Shown in pieces: positions 15,683-24,158 of a DNA stretch of 64,000 bases. Where the stretch lies: contig JAEEQB010000008.1 of the NCBI GenBank assembly GCA_016285075.1, positions 36,152 through 100,151 of the forward strand, read 5' to 3'. A program made the position numbers and the translations under genes. The stretch comes from Prevotella sp. (GTDB lineage Bacteria > Bacteroidota > Bacteroidia > Bacteroidales > Bacteroidaceae). Within the stretch, counting starts at the first letter, position 1; each line of letters starts with the position of its first letter. Under the pieces are notes generated by a model. That model did no database searches and was not told the origin of the DNA. It saw only the letters and a list, made by a program, of their open reading frames with translations.

Positions 15683-18562
15683 TTAAGGGTGATGGATAAC
15701 AGTGGTGCCACTGGCAGCATGGATGGCTGCATCCTCATCGGAGGTGCAGTGTACATGGAGATTGGCAGGCAGAGGGTCGCAGGCTGCAGCGAGTGCTGCC
15801 TGATCGGCATCGTAGGTATAGGAATGGACTTCCACGTTGGGATGGACGAGGGCAAAGAGAAGGGGAAACTGTCCGTTGCCGGCGTTGACGATAGACACTG
15901 CGGCACCAGACGGGTAGGGGCGGTCTGCCCACTGGCTGAAGTCATCGTGCTGACGGAGCAGACGGCGTGTTTCGCGTTCCACGGTGATGCCCTTGTAAGT
16001 GTATTTGCCTATGACATAGCGATGGTAGTCATGGGATGTGTGACTAGAGGGGGAAGAAGATGGAGTGCGGTGCAGGGCCTTACGTACCAGTAGGCCCAGA
16101 GTGAGTGGTTCTGGACGTGCCCCTTTGCTATTGCGTACGAGCCATCCGAAGATGAGTGGAGGCACAATCCATGCCATGAGCACCACGGTGAGCATGCCCA
16201 CAATGGTGACCTCGGCCAGCGAGTGGAGGGCGGGGTGACGGGCAACGATGAGCGAGCCCATACCTATAAACATGATGAGAGCCGAGATGACAATGCTATT
16301 CTTATAAGAGGGTAGCAACTTCTTGTGATAGGCATATTCATTGATGAGTCCATCGGTGATGAAGATGGTGTAGTCGTCGCCCTGTCCAAAGATGAAGGTG
16401 GCAAGGATAACGTTCACAATGTTGAATTGCATGCCGAGCAGATACATCAGTCCCAGGATCCAGAGCCATCCCATGGCCATGGGGAGGAAGGCAAGAATAG
16501 CCAGTTCCAGACGTCCGAAAGATAGCCAAAGGAACAGGAAAACAATGAATCCGCAGGCAAAGCCGATGTAGTTGAAATCATCGGATAGTGAACCAGCGAT
16601 GGCGCTGTTCATGCCAACGAAATCGAATGCATAGCCAGCGTCGCCCAGGCGATTGTTCAGTGTGTGCTCTAACGAGGCAAGGTCGGTGCCGCTGGCATCA
16701 ATGACATCCACCACAGAACAGTTTCCAGTGCTGGTGCTGAGGGAGTTGTTCAGCAGTACGGAGCGTATGGGTTCGAAGTACTCAAAGGGCTGGGGACTGT
16801 AGGAACGACTGACGATGTCTGTAAAGCCGCTGAAGGCATCACTGCTGAATCCGTAATGTGGAGCTTCGCGGGTTATCTGTGCAAGCACCTCGTCACGGTG
16901 GCTGGCCCAGAAGGTATTCCATAGCTCTATCCTGCGCTGCTGCTCCCGGGTAGAGCTGAGGAAGGCTGTTGCATCGGAACAACTATGGAACATTCCTGCA
17001 GAACGGAGACTGTCGAGTAGTGGGGTAATGTGTGAACGTTTGTCAAGTGCTTCATCCCAGGTGGCACCTTCGGTCACTACATAGACATTTGTTGTGTCGC
17101 CGATGCCCGCTGAAGCCTGGAGGTCGGATAGCAGTCGTTCTTGCTCATCGGTCATGTAGTTGATGTTGTGTAGGTTGGTATCGAAAGAGGTGTCCAGACT
17201 AAAATAACCGAAAAACAGTGTGAGGGCAAAGAAAGGCCAGAGTAGCCACCGATGGCGTTCGGGTGACATGGATGCAATTTTGCCGAAGGTGAGCCGTTCC
17301 TGCTGTGCATGAAGGCGCTGCTTGACCAAATGGGGTAGGAACACCAGTACGAAGAGAATGGTTCCCACAAGCATAAAGGCAGCAAAGAAACCCAGGTCGC
17401 GCAGAGCGGGGGCGTCGAGTGGCATTAGGCTGGCGAAGGCACCGACGGTGGTGATGTTGCCGATGAGCAGGGGTGACACCATGTCCTTGAGTACTTCACG
17501 GATGGTGCCTCCATGGTCGGTATGGAGCACAAAGTGGAGGGGATAGTTGACGGCTATGCCGATGATGATGGAGCCAATGCCGAGGACGATGAGCGAAACA
17601 TCGCTACGCATGACGGATATGAAGCCCATGGCAAAGAGCCATCCGAAGAGGATGGCTGCACCAATAAGCAGCTGGTGTTTCACATTGCGGAAGGAGAACA
17701 TCAACAGCAGGAGGATGAGAGTGACGGCAATGGAGATGGCCCACTGACTGTCTGTCTTGATCTGCGAGGCATTGCCTACGGCTATCACGGGTGAACCCGT
17801 GAGTGAGACTTCTACATCGTTGAATGCCTGCATGGTCTCGTTGGCTACGCTGTCAACACTGCTGACGAGCAGGTTGTTGTTGGCCGATTCCATGGCGCCA
17901 TAGGGCGAAGTAAGCATGGCTACTGCATACTGGCGGCCTGGAGTGAAAATGTAGCCATTGTCAATCTCGAACATCAAAGACGACTGTTTGGCCTGCAGAC
18001 GGTCCATCACGGGAGTGAAGAGTCCCAGAGGATCGTTAGCGATGCTTGAAGTGAAAAAGCCCGTGGCAGGCATCATGATGGTCTGAACATCGTCAGCCAG
18101 CTGTTTGCCCGCATAGTCGGGGTCTGCCAGCAAATGCTCCATGCGCACATAGTCTGAGTCAGTGAGCATCAGCGGCATGTTCTGATAGACGAAGTCGGTG
18201 ATACCAGCCACCTGCTCGAAGTCCACCTGTGTGTTGACCTCATTGATATGTCTGCTGCCAGGAGACGAAAGCATCTTCTGGGCAAAGGTATCGATAGCCT
18301 CTGTTACTCTGTAGTCATCGGCAGTGTTGCTGTCCTTCTTTGTGAAAAGGGCTATGATTCGCTGGCCGCCCGTGATGTCCTGATAGAGCGTGATGGCCTT
18401 CTGCTCATTACCGCTAACGGGCAGGAAGTCGTAGATGTTCTCATTGTACCTTAGAGAAGAAACCATGAGCAAAAGCACTACTGTAAGTGCTGCCAATAGT
18501 CCCATGCAGAGACGGCGCCGCTGCTGGAAGAAATCGTAGATATGTAGGAAGAAGAAAACCAT
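15683..18562 (-). CDS. MMPL/RND-type exporter fused to a methyltransferase-like domain
   Basis: A 959-residue inner-membrane protein. Residues 1-830 or so form an MMPL exporter: an N-terminal helix after QQRRRLCMG, a periplasmic domain, two helix bundles (FSFRNVKHQLLIGAAILFGWLFAMGFISV; FILLWL-type region near FGRLELAILAFLPMAMGW) and a second periplasmic domain. The last 110 residues are soluble and contain VSIVNAGNGQFPLLFALV followed by VEVHSYTYDAD, a SAM-methyltransferase-like nucleotide fold. The exporter probably moves the finished lipid-linked polyene out of the inner membrane. ATG 18562 was preferred; 18592 would overlap the hydrolase gene by 14 bases. Confidence 0.85.
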   Translation of the reverse strand: MVFFFLHIYDFFQQRRRLCMGLLAALTVVLLLMVSSLRYNENIYDFLPVSGNEQKAITLYQDITGGQRIIALFTKKDSNTADDYRVTEAIDTFAQKMLSSPGSRHINEVNTQVDFEQVAGITDFVYQNMPLMLTDSDYVRMEHLLADPDYAGKQLADDVQTIMMPATGFFTSSIANDPLGLFTPVMDRLQAKQSSLMFEIDNGYIFTPGRQYAVAMLTSPYGAMESANNNLLVSSVDSVANETMQAFNDVEVSLTGSPVIAVGNASQIKTDSQWAISIAVTLILLLLMFSFRNVKHQLLIGAAILFGWLFAMGFISVMRSDVSLIVLGIGSIIIGIAVNYPLHFVLHTDHGGTIREVLKDMVSPLLIGNITTVGAFASLMPLDAPALRDLGFFAAFMLVGTILFVLVFLPHLVKQRLHAQQERLTFGKIASMSPERHRWLLWPFFALTLFFGYFSLDTSFDTNLHNINYMTDEQERLLSDLQASAGIGDTTNVYVVTEGATWDEALDKRSHITPLLDSLRSAGMFHSCSDATAFLSSTREQQRRIELWNTFWASHRDEVLAQITREAPHYGFSSDAFSGFTDIVSRSYSPQPFEYFEPIRSVLLNNSLSTSTGNCSVVDVIDASGTDLASLEHTLNNRLGDAGYAFDFVGMNSAIAGSLSDDFNYIGFACGFIVFLFLWLSFGRLELAILAFLPMAMGWLWILGLMYLLGMQFNIVNVILATFIFGQGDDYTIFITDGLINEYAYHKKLLPSYKNSIVISALIMFIGMGSLIVARHPALHSLAEVTIVGMLTVVLMAWIVPPLIFGWLVRNSKGARPEPLTLGLLVRKALHRTPSSSPSSHTSHDYHRYVIGKYTYKGITVERETRRLLRQHDDFSQWADRPYPSGAAVSIVNAGNGQFPLLFALVHPNVEVHSYTYDADQAALAAACDPLPANLHVHCTSDEDAAIHAASGTTVIHHP

Positions 18563-18578
18563 TCTTTGATGTGTGATG

Positions 18579-19388
18579 TTATCGGTTATCAAGAATCAAT
18601 CTTTGCAGCCAGTCGAGGAAACGGGTTTTCCACTGAATGGCCTCAGCGGTGGTTTTATGCGGCGACACGCCGAAACCATGGCCTCCTGTGCGGTAGTGCT
18701 CATAATGGTGGGGAATGTTGTGGACTGTTAGGGCAGAGTCCAACAGTTCGGCATTGTGGGGGTGCACCACAGGGTCATCGTCACAGTTCATGAGAAATAC
18801 CGGTGGACAGTTTCGTGGAACATGGTTCTCCAGCGAGAGCGAGTCAGTCAATCTGCGTTTGGGGAATTCGCCTAACAGCCCACGTCGTGACCGCTTGTGG
18901 GTACATGGATGAACCATGGATACCACTGGATAGAGTGGGGCCACGAACATGGGGACGGATGGCGTGCCAGCCAGCTGCTCGGCAGCATGCATGACCAGAT
19001 GACCGCCGGCAGAGAATCCCATGCAGCCGATGCGGTCGGGACGCACCCCGTAGCCGTCGGCATACGCACGCACGCTGTCTAGTGCACTGCACAGGTCACG
19101 GAACCCTGCAGGGAAACTGCGTCCCTTGGTTCGGATATGATAGGCATAAGCTCCCCAGCCTCCATGACTGTACTCCAAAACAAAAGCGGCTATGCCGTTC
19201 TCACACAGCCATTGTGCCACCTTGAAGCCTTCTGTTTCCTTGTCTAGCCAAAAGTAGCTACCACCAGGACAGACGATGATTCCGCTCTGTGTGGGGTTCT
19301 CCTTTGGAATAAATGCTTTCAGCCTGTAGGCATGAATGCTCACAGACAAAAGGCATGCAAGAAGTGACAGATGGTATCTTGTTGTCAT
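18579..19388 (-). CDS. Secreted alpha/beta hydrolase (esterase-like)
   Basis: A 269-residue exported alpha/beta hydrolase. A signal peptide is followed by GIIVCPGGSYFWL (oxyanion strand), the nucleophile elbow GFSAGGH, the acid in NCDDDPVVHPHN and the His in GGHGFG. The pattern resembles BD-FAE/acetylxylan esterase-like enzymes. Inside the polyene operon it may hydrolyse or transesterify the polyene ester or remodel the lipid carrier. Its stop and the start of the exporter are about 16 bases apart, and it begins one base after the first BtrH-type gene ends. Confidence 0.85.
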   Translation of the reverse strand: MTTRYHLSLLACLLSVSIHAYRLKAFIPKENPTQSGIIVCPGGSYFWLDKETEGFKVAQWLCENGIAAFVLEYSHGGWGAYAYHIRTKGRSFPAGFRDLCSALDSVRAYADGYGVRPDRIGCMGFSAGGHLVMHAAEQLAGTPSVPMFVAPLYPVVSMVHPCTHKRSRRGLLGEFPKRRLTDSLSLENHVPRNCPPVFLMNCDDDPVVHPHNAELLDSALTVHNIPHHYEHYRTGGHGFGVSPHKTTAEAIQWKTRFLDWLQRLILDNR

Positions 19389-19389
19389 G

Positions 19390-20664
19390 TTAGTATTGTT
19401 CCACAGCGTTTTTCAGATCAAGGAAGAAAGCCCGTTCGGCATCGCTGATTTTCTCGAGCATATCGGCCAGGTCATCGTAGGTGTAGTTATTGCCGGCACG
19501 TCGTTTGAACACCTTTGATGCCTTATATCCAAAGTCACGCCACATGTCGCCAATCTCAGTGATACGGATGGAGTAGTCGTTCAGCTCTGCTATGCCCGTC
19601 CGTTCGGAAGCCTCTTGGAGGAATGCACCGTAGACAAAACGGAAACCGGCACCACCCGTGCCAATCTCTTCCAGCATGCGGATTACCTGGACGAGGTAGA
19701 TGCGTGCCCGGCGGCGACCTTCCTTTTGCTCCCAAGTCCGCATTCTGCGTGCAAGATAGCGGATGCCGTTGACACCCACGTATGGGAACCACTTGGGCTG
19801 AGACGTCATGTTCTTACAAGTATCCCGGATGGCCTTGAGCACCAAAGGCTTCAGAAACTCCACATCAGGCTTGTCTGTGCGCATACGCTCGGGCAAATCC
19901 TTAGGAATGGACTTAATCCAGTACATCTGTCCCATCAGAGGGTAGGCGCCCTTGGCAAAGCGAACCTTGATAAGGTTTTCACGGCTAATGGTCACCTTTT
20001 CTGTGGCATTGGAGTCGAGCACACGATATTCGTCGTTCTCTTCATCCTTGCCTATGATGCAGATGTTGTGGCCGTTGAAACGGAAACGGTTTTCAGGAGG
20101 GTAGTAAGGCAGTTCATAGATGCCAACGACGCAACCTACAGGAATTTTCTCTTCCAGAATCAGCTGGTCAAGTTTGCGCATGGACTTTTCCTTGCTGAGA
20201 AATCGCTGCGTAGCCGACTTGATGCCCAGTAGTTTCGTGATGCGCTTGAACAGCACACCTGGGAAGGTCCGGAAGGCTGTCACTGGCATACCGCCCATCT
20301 TGACAAAGGTGAGGTGGGCGAAAAACAGACCGCTGGCAAGTCCGAACACCATGGGCTCTGACAGGTTGATGCCATAGAAACGCAGAAGAGAGGAAATGGT
20401 GCCGTTCTCGCAATGGGCAGCATGCTTGTGGTTGATCTTCAACTCATATCCGCTGTAATCCGTTGGCACCTCCAACTCCATCTTGTCGCGCACATCGTGG
20501 TCGTCGAGCGTGTCAAGAAACATTTCCAGAGCTTCCGTCTTGGGAGCCCATCCGTCACTTCTGACAGCCTCGTAATGTCCTTCGTCATCGACTGCATAGG
20601 TCAGGTCACGAATAACACTACCCTTGTAATATTTCAAATCCTGAGGAACGTCTTCTTTCTTCAT
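19390..20664 (-). CDS. BtrH N-terminal domain protein, copy 1
   Basis: A 424-residue cytoplasmic protein with a BtrH_N domain (AAHCENGTISSLLRFYGINLSEPMVFG and, later, NGHNICIIGKDEENDEYRVLDSNATEKVTI) and a DUF4872-like C-terminal domain (GTGGAGFRFVYGAFLQEASERTGI). BtrH in butirosin synthesis moves an acyl group from an acyl carrier protein to an amino acceptor, and conserved Cys/His/Asp residues here would suit a papain-like acyltransferase. It is a tandem paralogue of the next gene upstream, from which it is separated by 45 bases. Its probable task is releasing the polyene from ACP to an alcohol or amine. Confidence 0.85.
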   Translation of the reverse strand: MKKEDVPQDLKYYKGSVIRDLTYAVDDEGHYEAVRSDGWAPKTEALEMFLDTLDDHDVRDKMELEVPTDYSGYELKINHKHAAHCENGTISSLLRFYGINLSEPMVFGLASGLFFAHLTFVKMGGMPVTAFRTFPGVLFKRITKLLGIKSATQRFLSKEKSMRKLDQLILEEKIPVGCVVGIYELPYYPPENRFRFNGHNICIIGKDEENDEYRVLDSNATEKVTISRENLIKVRFAKGAYPLMGQMYWIKSIPKDLPERMRTDKPDVEFLKPLVLKAIRDTCKNMTSQPKWFPYVGVNGIRYLARRMRTWEQKEGRRRARIYLVQVIRMLEEIGTGGAGFRFVYGAFLQEASERTGIAELNDYSIRITEIGDMWRDFGYKASKVFKRRAGNNYTYDDLADMLEKISDAERAFFLDLKNAVEQY

Positions 20665-20709
20665 TGATGAAGTATTGATATGATTAATGATTTGTTGTTT
20701 ATTCCCTTC

Positions 20710-22032
20710 TTACATGTAGCTTCTCACTGTTTTATCGAGTTCAAGGAACAGAATTCGCTCTTTCTCACTGATGTCTTGCAAAAGGTCGCCCAAGTCGTTA
20801 TAAGTATATTGGCTCTTGCTACTCCGTTCCCTTGTTTCGCCTAGTTCCGTTGCGATTCGGCCATCTTCAAGCGAGCTTGGATGGCTCTTGATGCTCCGTC
20901 CCTTGATGATGCGTGATGCCTTGTAAGCAAAATCGCGCCACAAGTCGCCTATATCCGTAATGCGGAGGCAATAATCGTTCAACTCGCTGATGCCTGTTAT
21001 GTCGGCAGCTTCTTGGAGGAATGCACCATACATGAAACGGAAGCCTGCTCCACCTGTTCCTATTTCCTCCAACATACGTACTACCTGCGCCAGATTGAGC
21101 AGTGCACGACGCTTGCCCATGACCGTATCCCAGTTTCTGATTCGCTGAGAAAGGTAGAGAATACCGTTGGTGCCCACATATTTAATGAATTTGGGCTGTG
21201 ATACCATATACCAACATGTCTTGTGAATGGACTTCAGAATGAGCGGTTTCAGATCGGGTAGATGCTTGGGCAAAGATTCAATCCAGTACATCTGTCCCAT
21301 CAGAGGATAAACGCCTCCGGCAGGAAAACGGACTTTGGCAAGATCCTCAGCAGAAATTGTGACCTTCTGCGTAGCGTTGGAGTCGAGTACACGGTACAGT
21401 TTCCTACTCTCGTCCTTGCCAGTAATGCAGATGTTGTGGCCATTGAAACGGAATCGGTATTCCTTGGGCATGTATGGCAGTTCATACATGCCAACAACGC
21501 ATCCTACAGGTGTCTGTTTGTGGAGAATCAATTCGTCCAGTTTTTTCATGGCTGCCTTATGGCTGAAAAAACGTTGCGTCCTTGACTTGATACCAAATAG
21601 TTTTGTGATGCGCTTGAACAGAACGCCAGGAAAAGTGCGGAATGACGTTACCGGCATGCCGCCCATCTTGACAAAGGTGAGGTGAGTGAAGAAGAGTCCG
21701 CTGGCCAAACCAAAGATCATAGGCTCAGACAACTCAATGCCATAATAGTGGAGTAAGGTGGAAATGGCACCATTCTCGCAGTGGGCAGCTGGCTGGTGGC
21801 TGATATCCAACTCTGTGCCCTCAAAGATATCGGCCGTCTGTAGCGTCATACGACTCCTTTCCTCCTTGTCCTCATCTTCTTCCAAAGCCAGGTCTAGTGC
21901 ATCATTCTTAGCTGTCCATCCGTCGCTCTTGACCATGTGATATCGTCCGTCATTGTCGACAGCGTAGTTCTGGTCGCGCACAACGGCATCCTTGCAATAC
22001 TTCAGGTCCTGGGGGACTTCTTCTATTCTCAT
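20710..22032 (-). CDS. BtrH N-terminal domain protein, copy 2
   Basis: A 440-residue paralogue of the neighbouring BtrH-type protein, sharing almost every conserved block (EEVPQDLKYCKDAVVRDQNYAV, HCENGAISTLLHYYGIELSEPM, VLDSNATQKVTIS, GTGGAGFRFMYGAFLQEAADITG). An insertion of about 20 residues near the C terminus (HPSSLEDGRIATELGETRER) distinguishes it. The ATG at 22032 overlaps the TGA of the DarB-like gene by one base (TGATG), so translation is probably coupled; the ATG at 22059 would overlap by 28 bases. The two copies may attach two different chains, or one chain to two acceptors. Confidence 0.85.
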   Translation of the reverse strand: MRIEEVPQDLKYCKDAVVRDQNYAVDNDGRYHMVKSDGWTAKNDALDLALEEDEDKEERSRMTLQTADIFEGTELDISHQPAAHCENGAISTLLHYYGIELSEPMIFGLASGLFFTHLTFVKMGGMPVTSFRTFPGVLFKRITKLFGIKSRTQRFFSHKAAMKKLDELILHKQTPVGCVVGMYELPYMPKEYRFRFNGHNICITGKDESRKLYRVLDSNATQKVTISAEDLAKVRFPAGGVYPLMGQMYWIESLPKHLPDLKPLILKSIHKTCWYMVSQPKFIKYVGTNGILYLSQRIRNWDTVMGKRRALLNLAQVVRMLEEIGTGGAGFRFMYGAFLQEAADITGISELNDYCLRITDIGDLWRDFAYKASRIIKGRSIKSHPSSLEDGRIATELGETRERSSKSQYTYNDLGDLLQDISEKERILFLELDKTVRSYM

Positions 22033-23168
22033 CAGCAGACGGTCAGCATAAAGTAACAATACGAAAAACGGGCACTCTCAGGCACCATTACCAGAATCTT
22101 TTGGTCTTTCTTCAGCTTTCCAGAATTCAACAACTCCTCCAGCATGGCAAATGCTGAGGCAGAGCCGATATTTCCTATCTGCGGCAGATTATAGAACCAA
22201 CGTTCTTCAGGTATAGCAAAGCCTTTTTTAGATGACTCATCCAAGATCACGTCTTTGAAGAACATCGATGACATATGGGGGAGGAACCAATCGATGTCAT
22301 TAGGGGTGAAATGATGCTTTTTACCCATTTCTATCAAATACTGCATACCAAGCTTGACAATGTTGTCGGAGAGCATACGAGTATCCTGTTTAACGGCAAA
22401 GAGCGATTCAGTGAGCCACTCGCTCTGCGGATACGAAGCCCACCCTTTTAGATGGCCATCGGCATCCTTATCGGCACCTGCATACATACATGTCTCTTTT
22501 GTGTTGGCAAACGAGGTGATGTCAATCCAGTCAAGACGAAGTGAGAGTCCTGAATCAGCAGGTTTCCCCTGCAACAGAACGGCAAAGGCACCGTCAGAAA
22601 GCATCCAACGTAGGAAATCTTTTTGAAAGGCCAGCATCGGCTGGTTCTCCAATAGTGAGAACTGCTCAGACTCTTTCTGGAAATAGCCTGCCTGCATCCA
22701 TGGAGACAGACGCTCTGATGCCACCGCTACGGCATTTGTTGATAATCCGAGACTTACGGCCATATAGGCATATTTCAACGCATCAACACCTGTACAGCAA
22801 GAACCGGCAAACGACACGACCTCGATGTGCTTGTCACCTCCAAGTTCCCCATGTACCATCACACCATGTGAAGGTATCAGCTGTTCGGGAGAGCCTGTAC
22901 CACAGGCCAGCAAATCGATATCATCAAGAGTCAGATGCTCATCAAACAATCCTCTCACGGCGTTGGCAGCCATTTGAACGTTGGTGTGTGTTGCATTTCC
23001 ATCCTTGTCCAAAGCATAGTATCTTTGCTTGATGCCATTACGCCGCAAGATGACTCTTCGGGCTTTCGATGGCTTACCGTCCACCATACCAAGAAAACTT
23101 TCCATATCGTCGTTGGCGACAGGTTCGTTTGGAAGAAATTTGGCTGCTCTCGTAATAAAAACGTTCAT
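22032..23168 (-). CDS. darB: KAS III-like ketosynthase, DarB type
   Basis: A 378-residue thiolase-fold enzyme of the FabH group. The active Cys is residue 125 in FAGSCCTGVDALKY, with the His in WFLPHMSSMFFKD and the Asn in GNIGSASAFAMLEEL. DarB couples a beta-ketoacyl thioester with a second chain to give a cyclohexanedione, which DarA then aromatises to a dialkylresorcinol. The call rests on the FabH-like triad together with the adjacent DarA-like gene (57 bases downstream of DarA). ATG 23168 was chosen over 23192 because it starts the standard N terminus MNVFITRAAKFLPNEPV. Confidence 0.8.
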   Translation of the reverse strand: MNVFITRAAKFLPNEPVANDDMESFLGMVDGKPSKARRVILRRNGIKQRYYALDKDGNATHTNVQMAANAVRGLFDEHLTLDDIDLLACGTGSPEQLIPSHGVMVHGELGGDKHIEVVSFAGSCCTGVDALKYAYMAVSLGLSTNAVAVASERLSPWMQAGYFQKESEQFSLLENQPMLAFQKDFLRWMLSDGAFAVLLQGKPADSGLSLRLDWIDITSFANTKETCMYAGADKDADGHLKGWASYPQSEWLTESLFAVKQDTRMLSDNIVKLGMQYLIEMGKKHHFTPNDIDWFLPHMSSMFFKDVILDESSKKGFAIPEERWFYNLPQIGNIGSASAFAMLEELLNSGKLKKDQKILVMVPESARFSYCYFMLTVC

Positions 23169-23225
23169 GATCAAACAATAATTAACGCACAATGCTCAAA
23201 ACATTATGCATGTATTTGTATTTTT

Positions 23226-24158
23226 TTATACACTACAATCTGCTTTCTGATGCTTTCTCACCTGTTGTAAGGGATAGGTGAGCCAGAAGAATAGCTGGGC
23301 AAAGGGTGAAACCACAAAGAGGGCAAAGAGTAAATACCCATAGAACAGGCTCAGTCGCCACTGTCGGCGGTTGTCACCGAATCCTCCTTTCCTTCTTATA
23401 TACTTAGCCCAAAGTCCGAAGGTACGGTGTCCGGCTTTCTCAAGGAACAGTACAGATGGATTGTACTTGATGGCTCCAACAGTCAGGAAATGATCCTGTA
23501 TGTGGGAGAAATTACCCTGTGTCCACAGACTCTGTATGATAATGCCGAAACGCGATGAGGCTGCTAAGTTTGCTTCCGAGACCCCAGCATTGGGCAATAG
23601 GTTTGTACCTTTCTTCTTTCCGTACATCAACCATCTGATGACGGTCAATACGCTTATCAGGTTAGGAGCCTCGTCCTGCAACACGATGTGTCCTACTAAC
23701 CGTGCCCCGATTTCCTGCAAATAGGCTTTCACCCTGCGTGACGTCATGAGCCACATATTGCGGCAGGCATTTACAAAGATAACGTCATGCCCATTGAGAA
23801 AGTGTCTTACCTCACTGTCGGAGAAAAATGACTGGAGGGGTAATGAGGGGGAGAGGAACCACGACTGACCTGCCACAATGACCAGGTCAGTGTCCTCTAT
23901 ATCCGAGAAGTCGATAGGTTGGATGCCGGATGGCGGAAACTCCAAACGAGACTCAGGGAAACAGTTGAAAAACTCCTTCCTGTTCCAAGGGAACGGATAG
24001 TGCTGCAAGGGAATAATCTCCTTGTATATCACTTTGTTCTCAATACCGTCAGCACCGTTAGCAGCCTCAAGAGGCTGGCATATATGATGTGCGGCATTGA
24101 GTGCCTGCCCTGTCTGGGAGTAGTAGAAAACAGTTATTTTCATACCTTTCTTCATCAT
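23226..24158 (-). CDS. darA: DarA-like dialkylresorcinol-forming enzyme (flavodoxin-like)
   Basis: A 310-residue protein that starts like a flavodoxin (KITVFYYSQTGQALNAAHHI) and carries blocks recalled from flexirubin-cluster DarA proteins: HYPFPWNRKEFFNCFPES, GQSWFLSPSLPLQSFF, NACRNMWLM and the KKKGTNLLPNAGVSE region. A membrane-associated hydrophobic helix lies near the C terminus (LFYGYLLFALFVVSPFAQLFF). DarA aromatises the ring made by DarB. The ATG at 24158 overlaps the stop of the preceding gene as ATGA; 24143 is an alternative with a Shine-Dalgarno-like AAGAAAGG before it. This gene is the strongest pointer to a resorcinol product. Confidence 0.82.
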   Translation of the reverse strand: MMKKGMKITVFYYSQTGQALNAAHHICQPLEAANGADGIENKVIYKEIIPLQHYPFPWNRKEFFNCFPESRLEFPPSGIQPIDFSDIEDTDLVIVAGQSWFLSPSLPLQSFFSDSEVRHFLNGHDVIFVNACRNMWLMTSRRVKAYLQEIGARLVGHIVLQDEAPNLISVLTVIRWLMYGKKKGTNLLPNAGVSEANLAASSRFGIIIQSLWTQGNFSHIQDHFLTVGAIKYNPSVLFLEKAGHRTFGLWAKYIRRKGGFGDNRRQWRLSLFYGYLLFALFVVSPFAQLFFWLTYPLQQVRKHQKADCSV

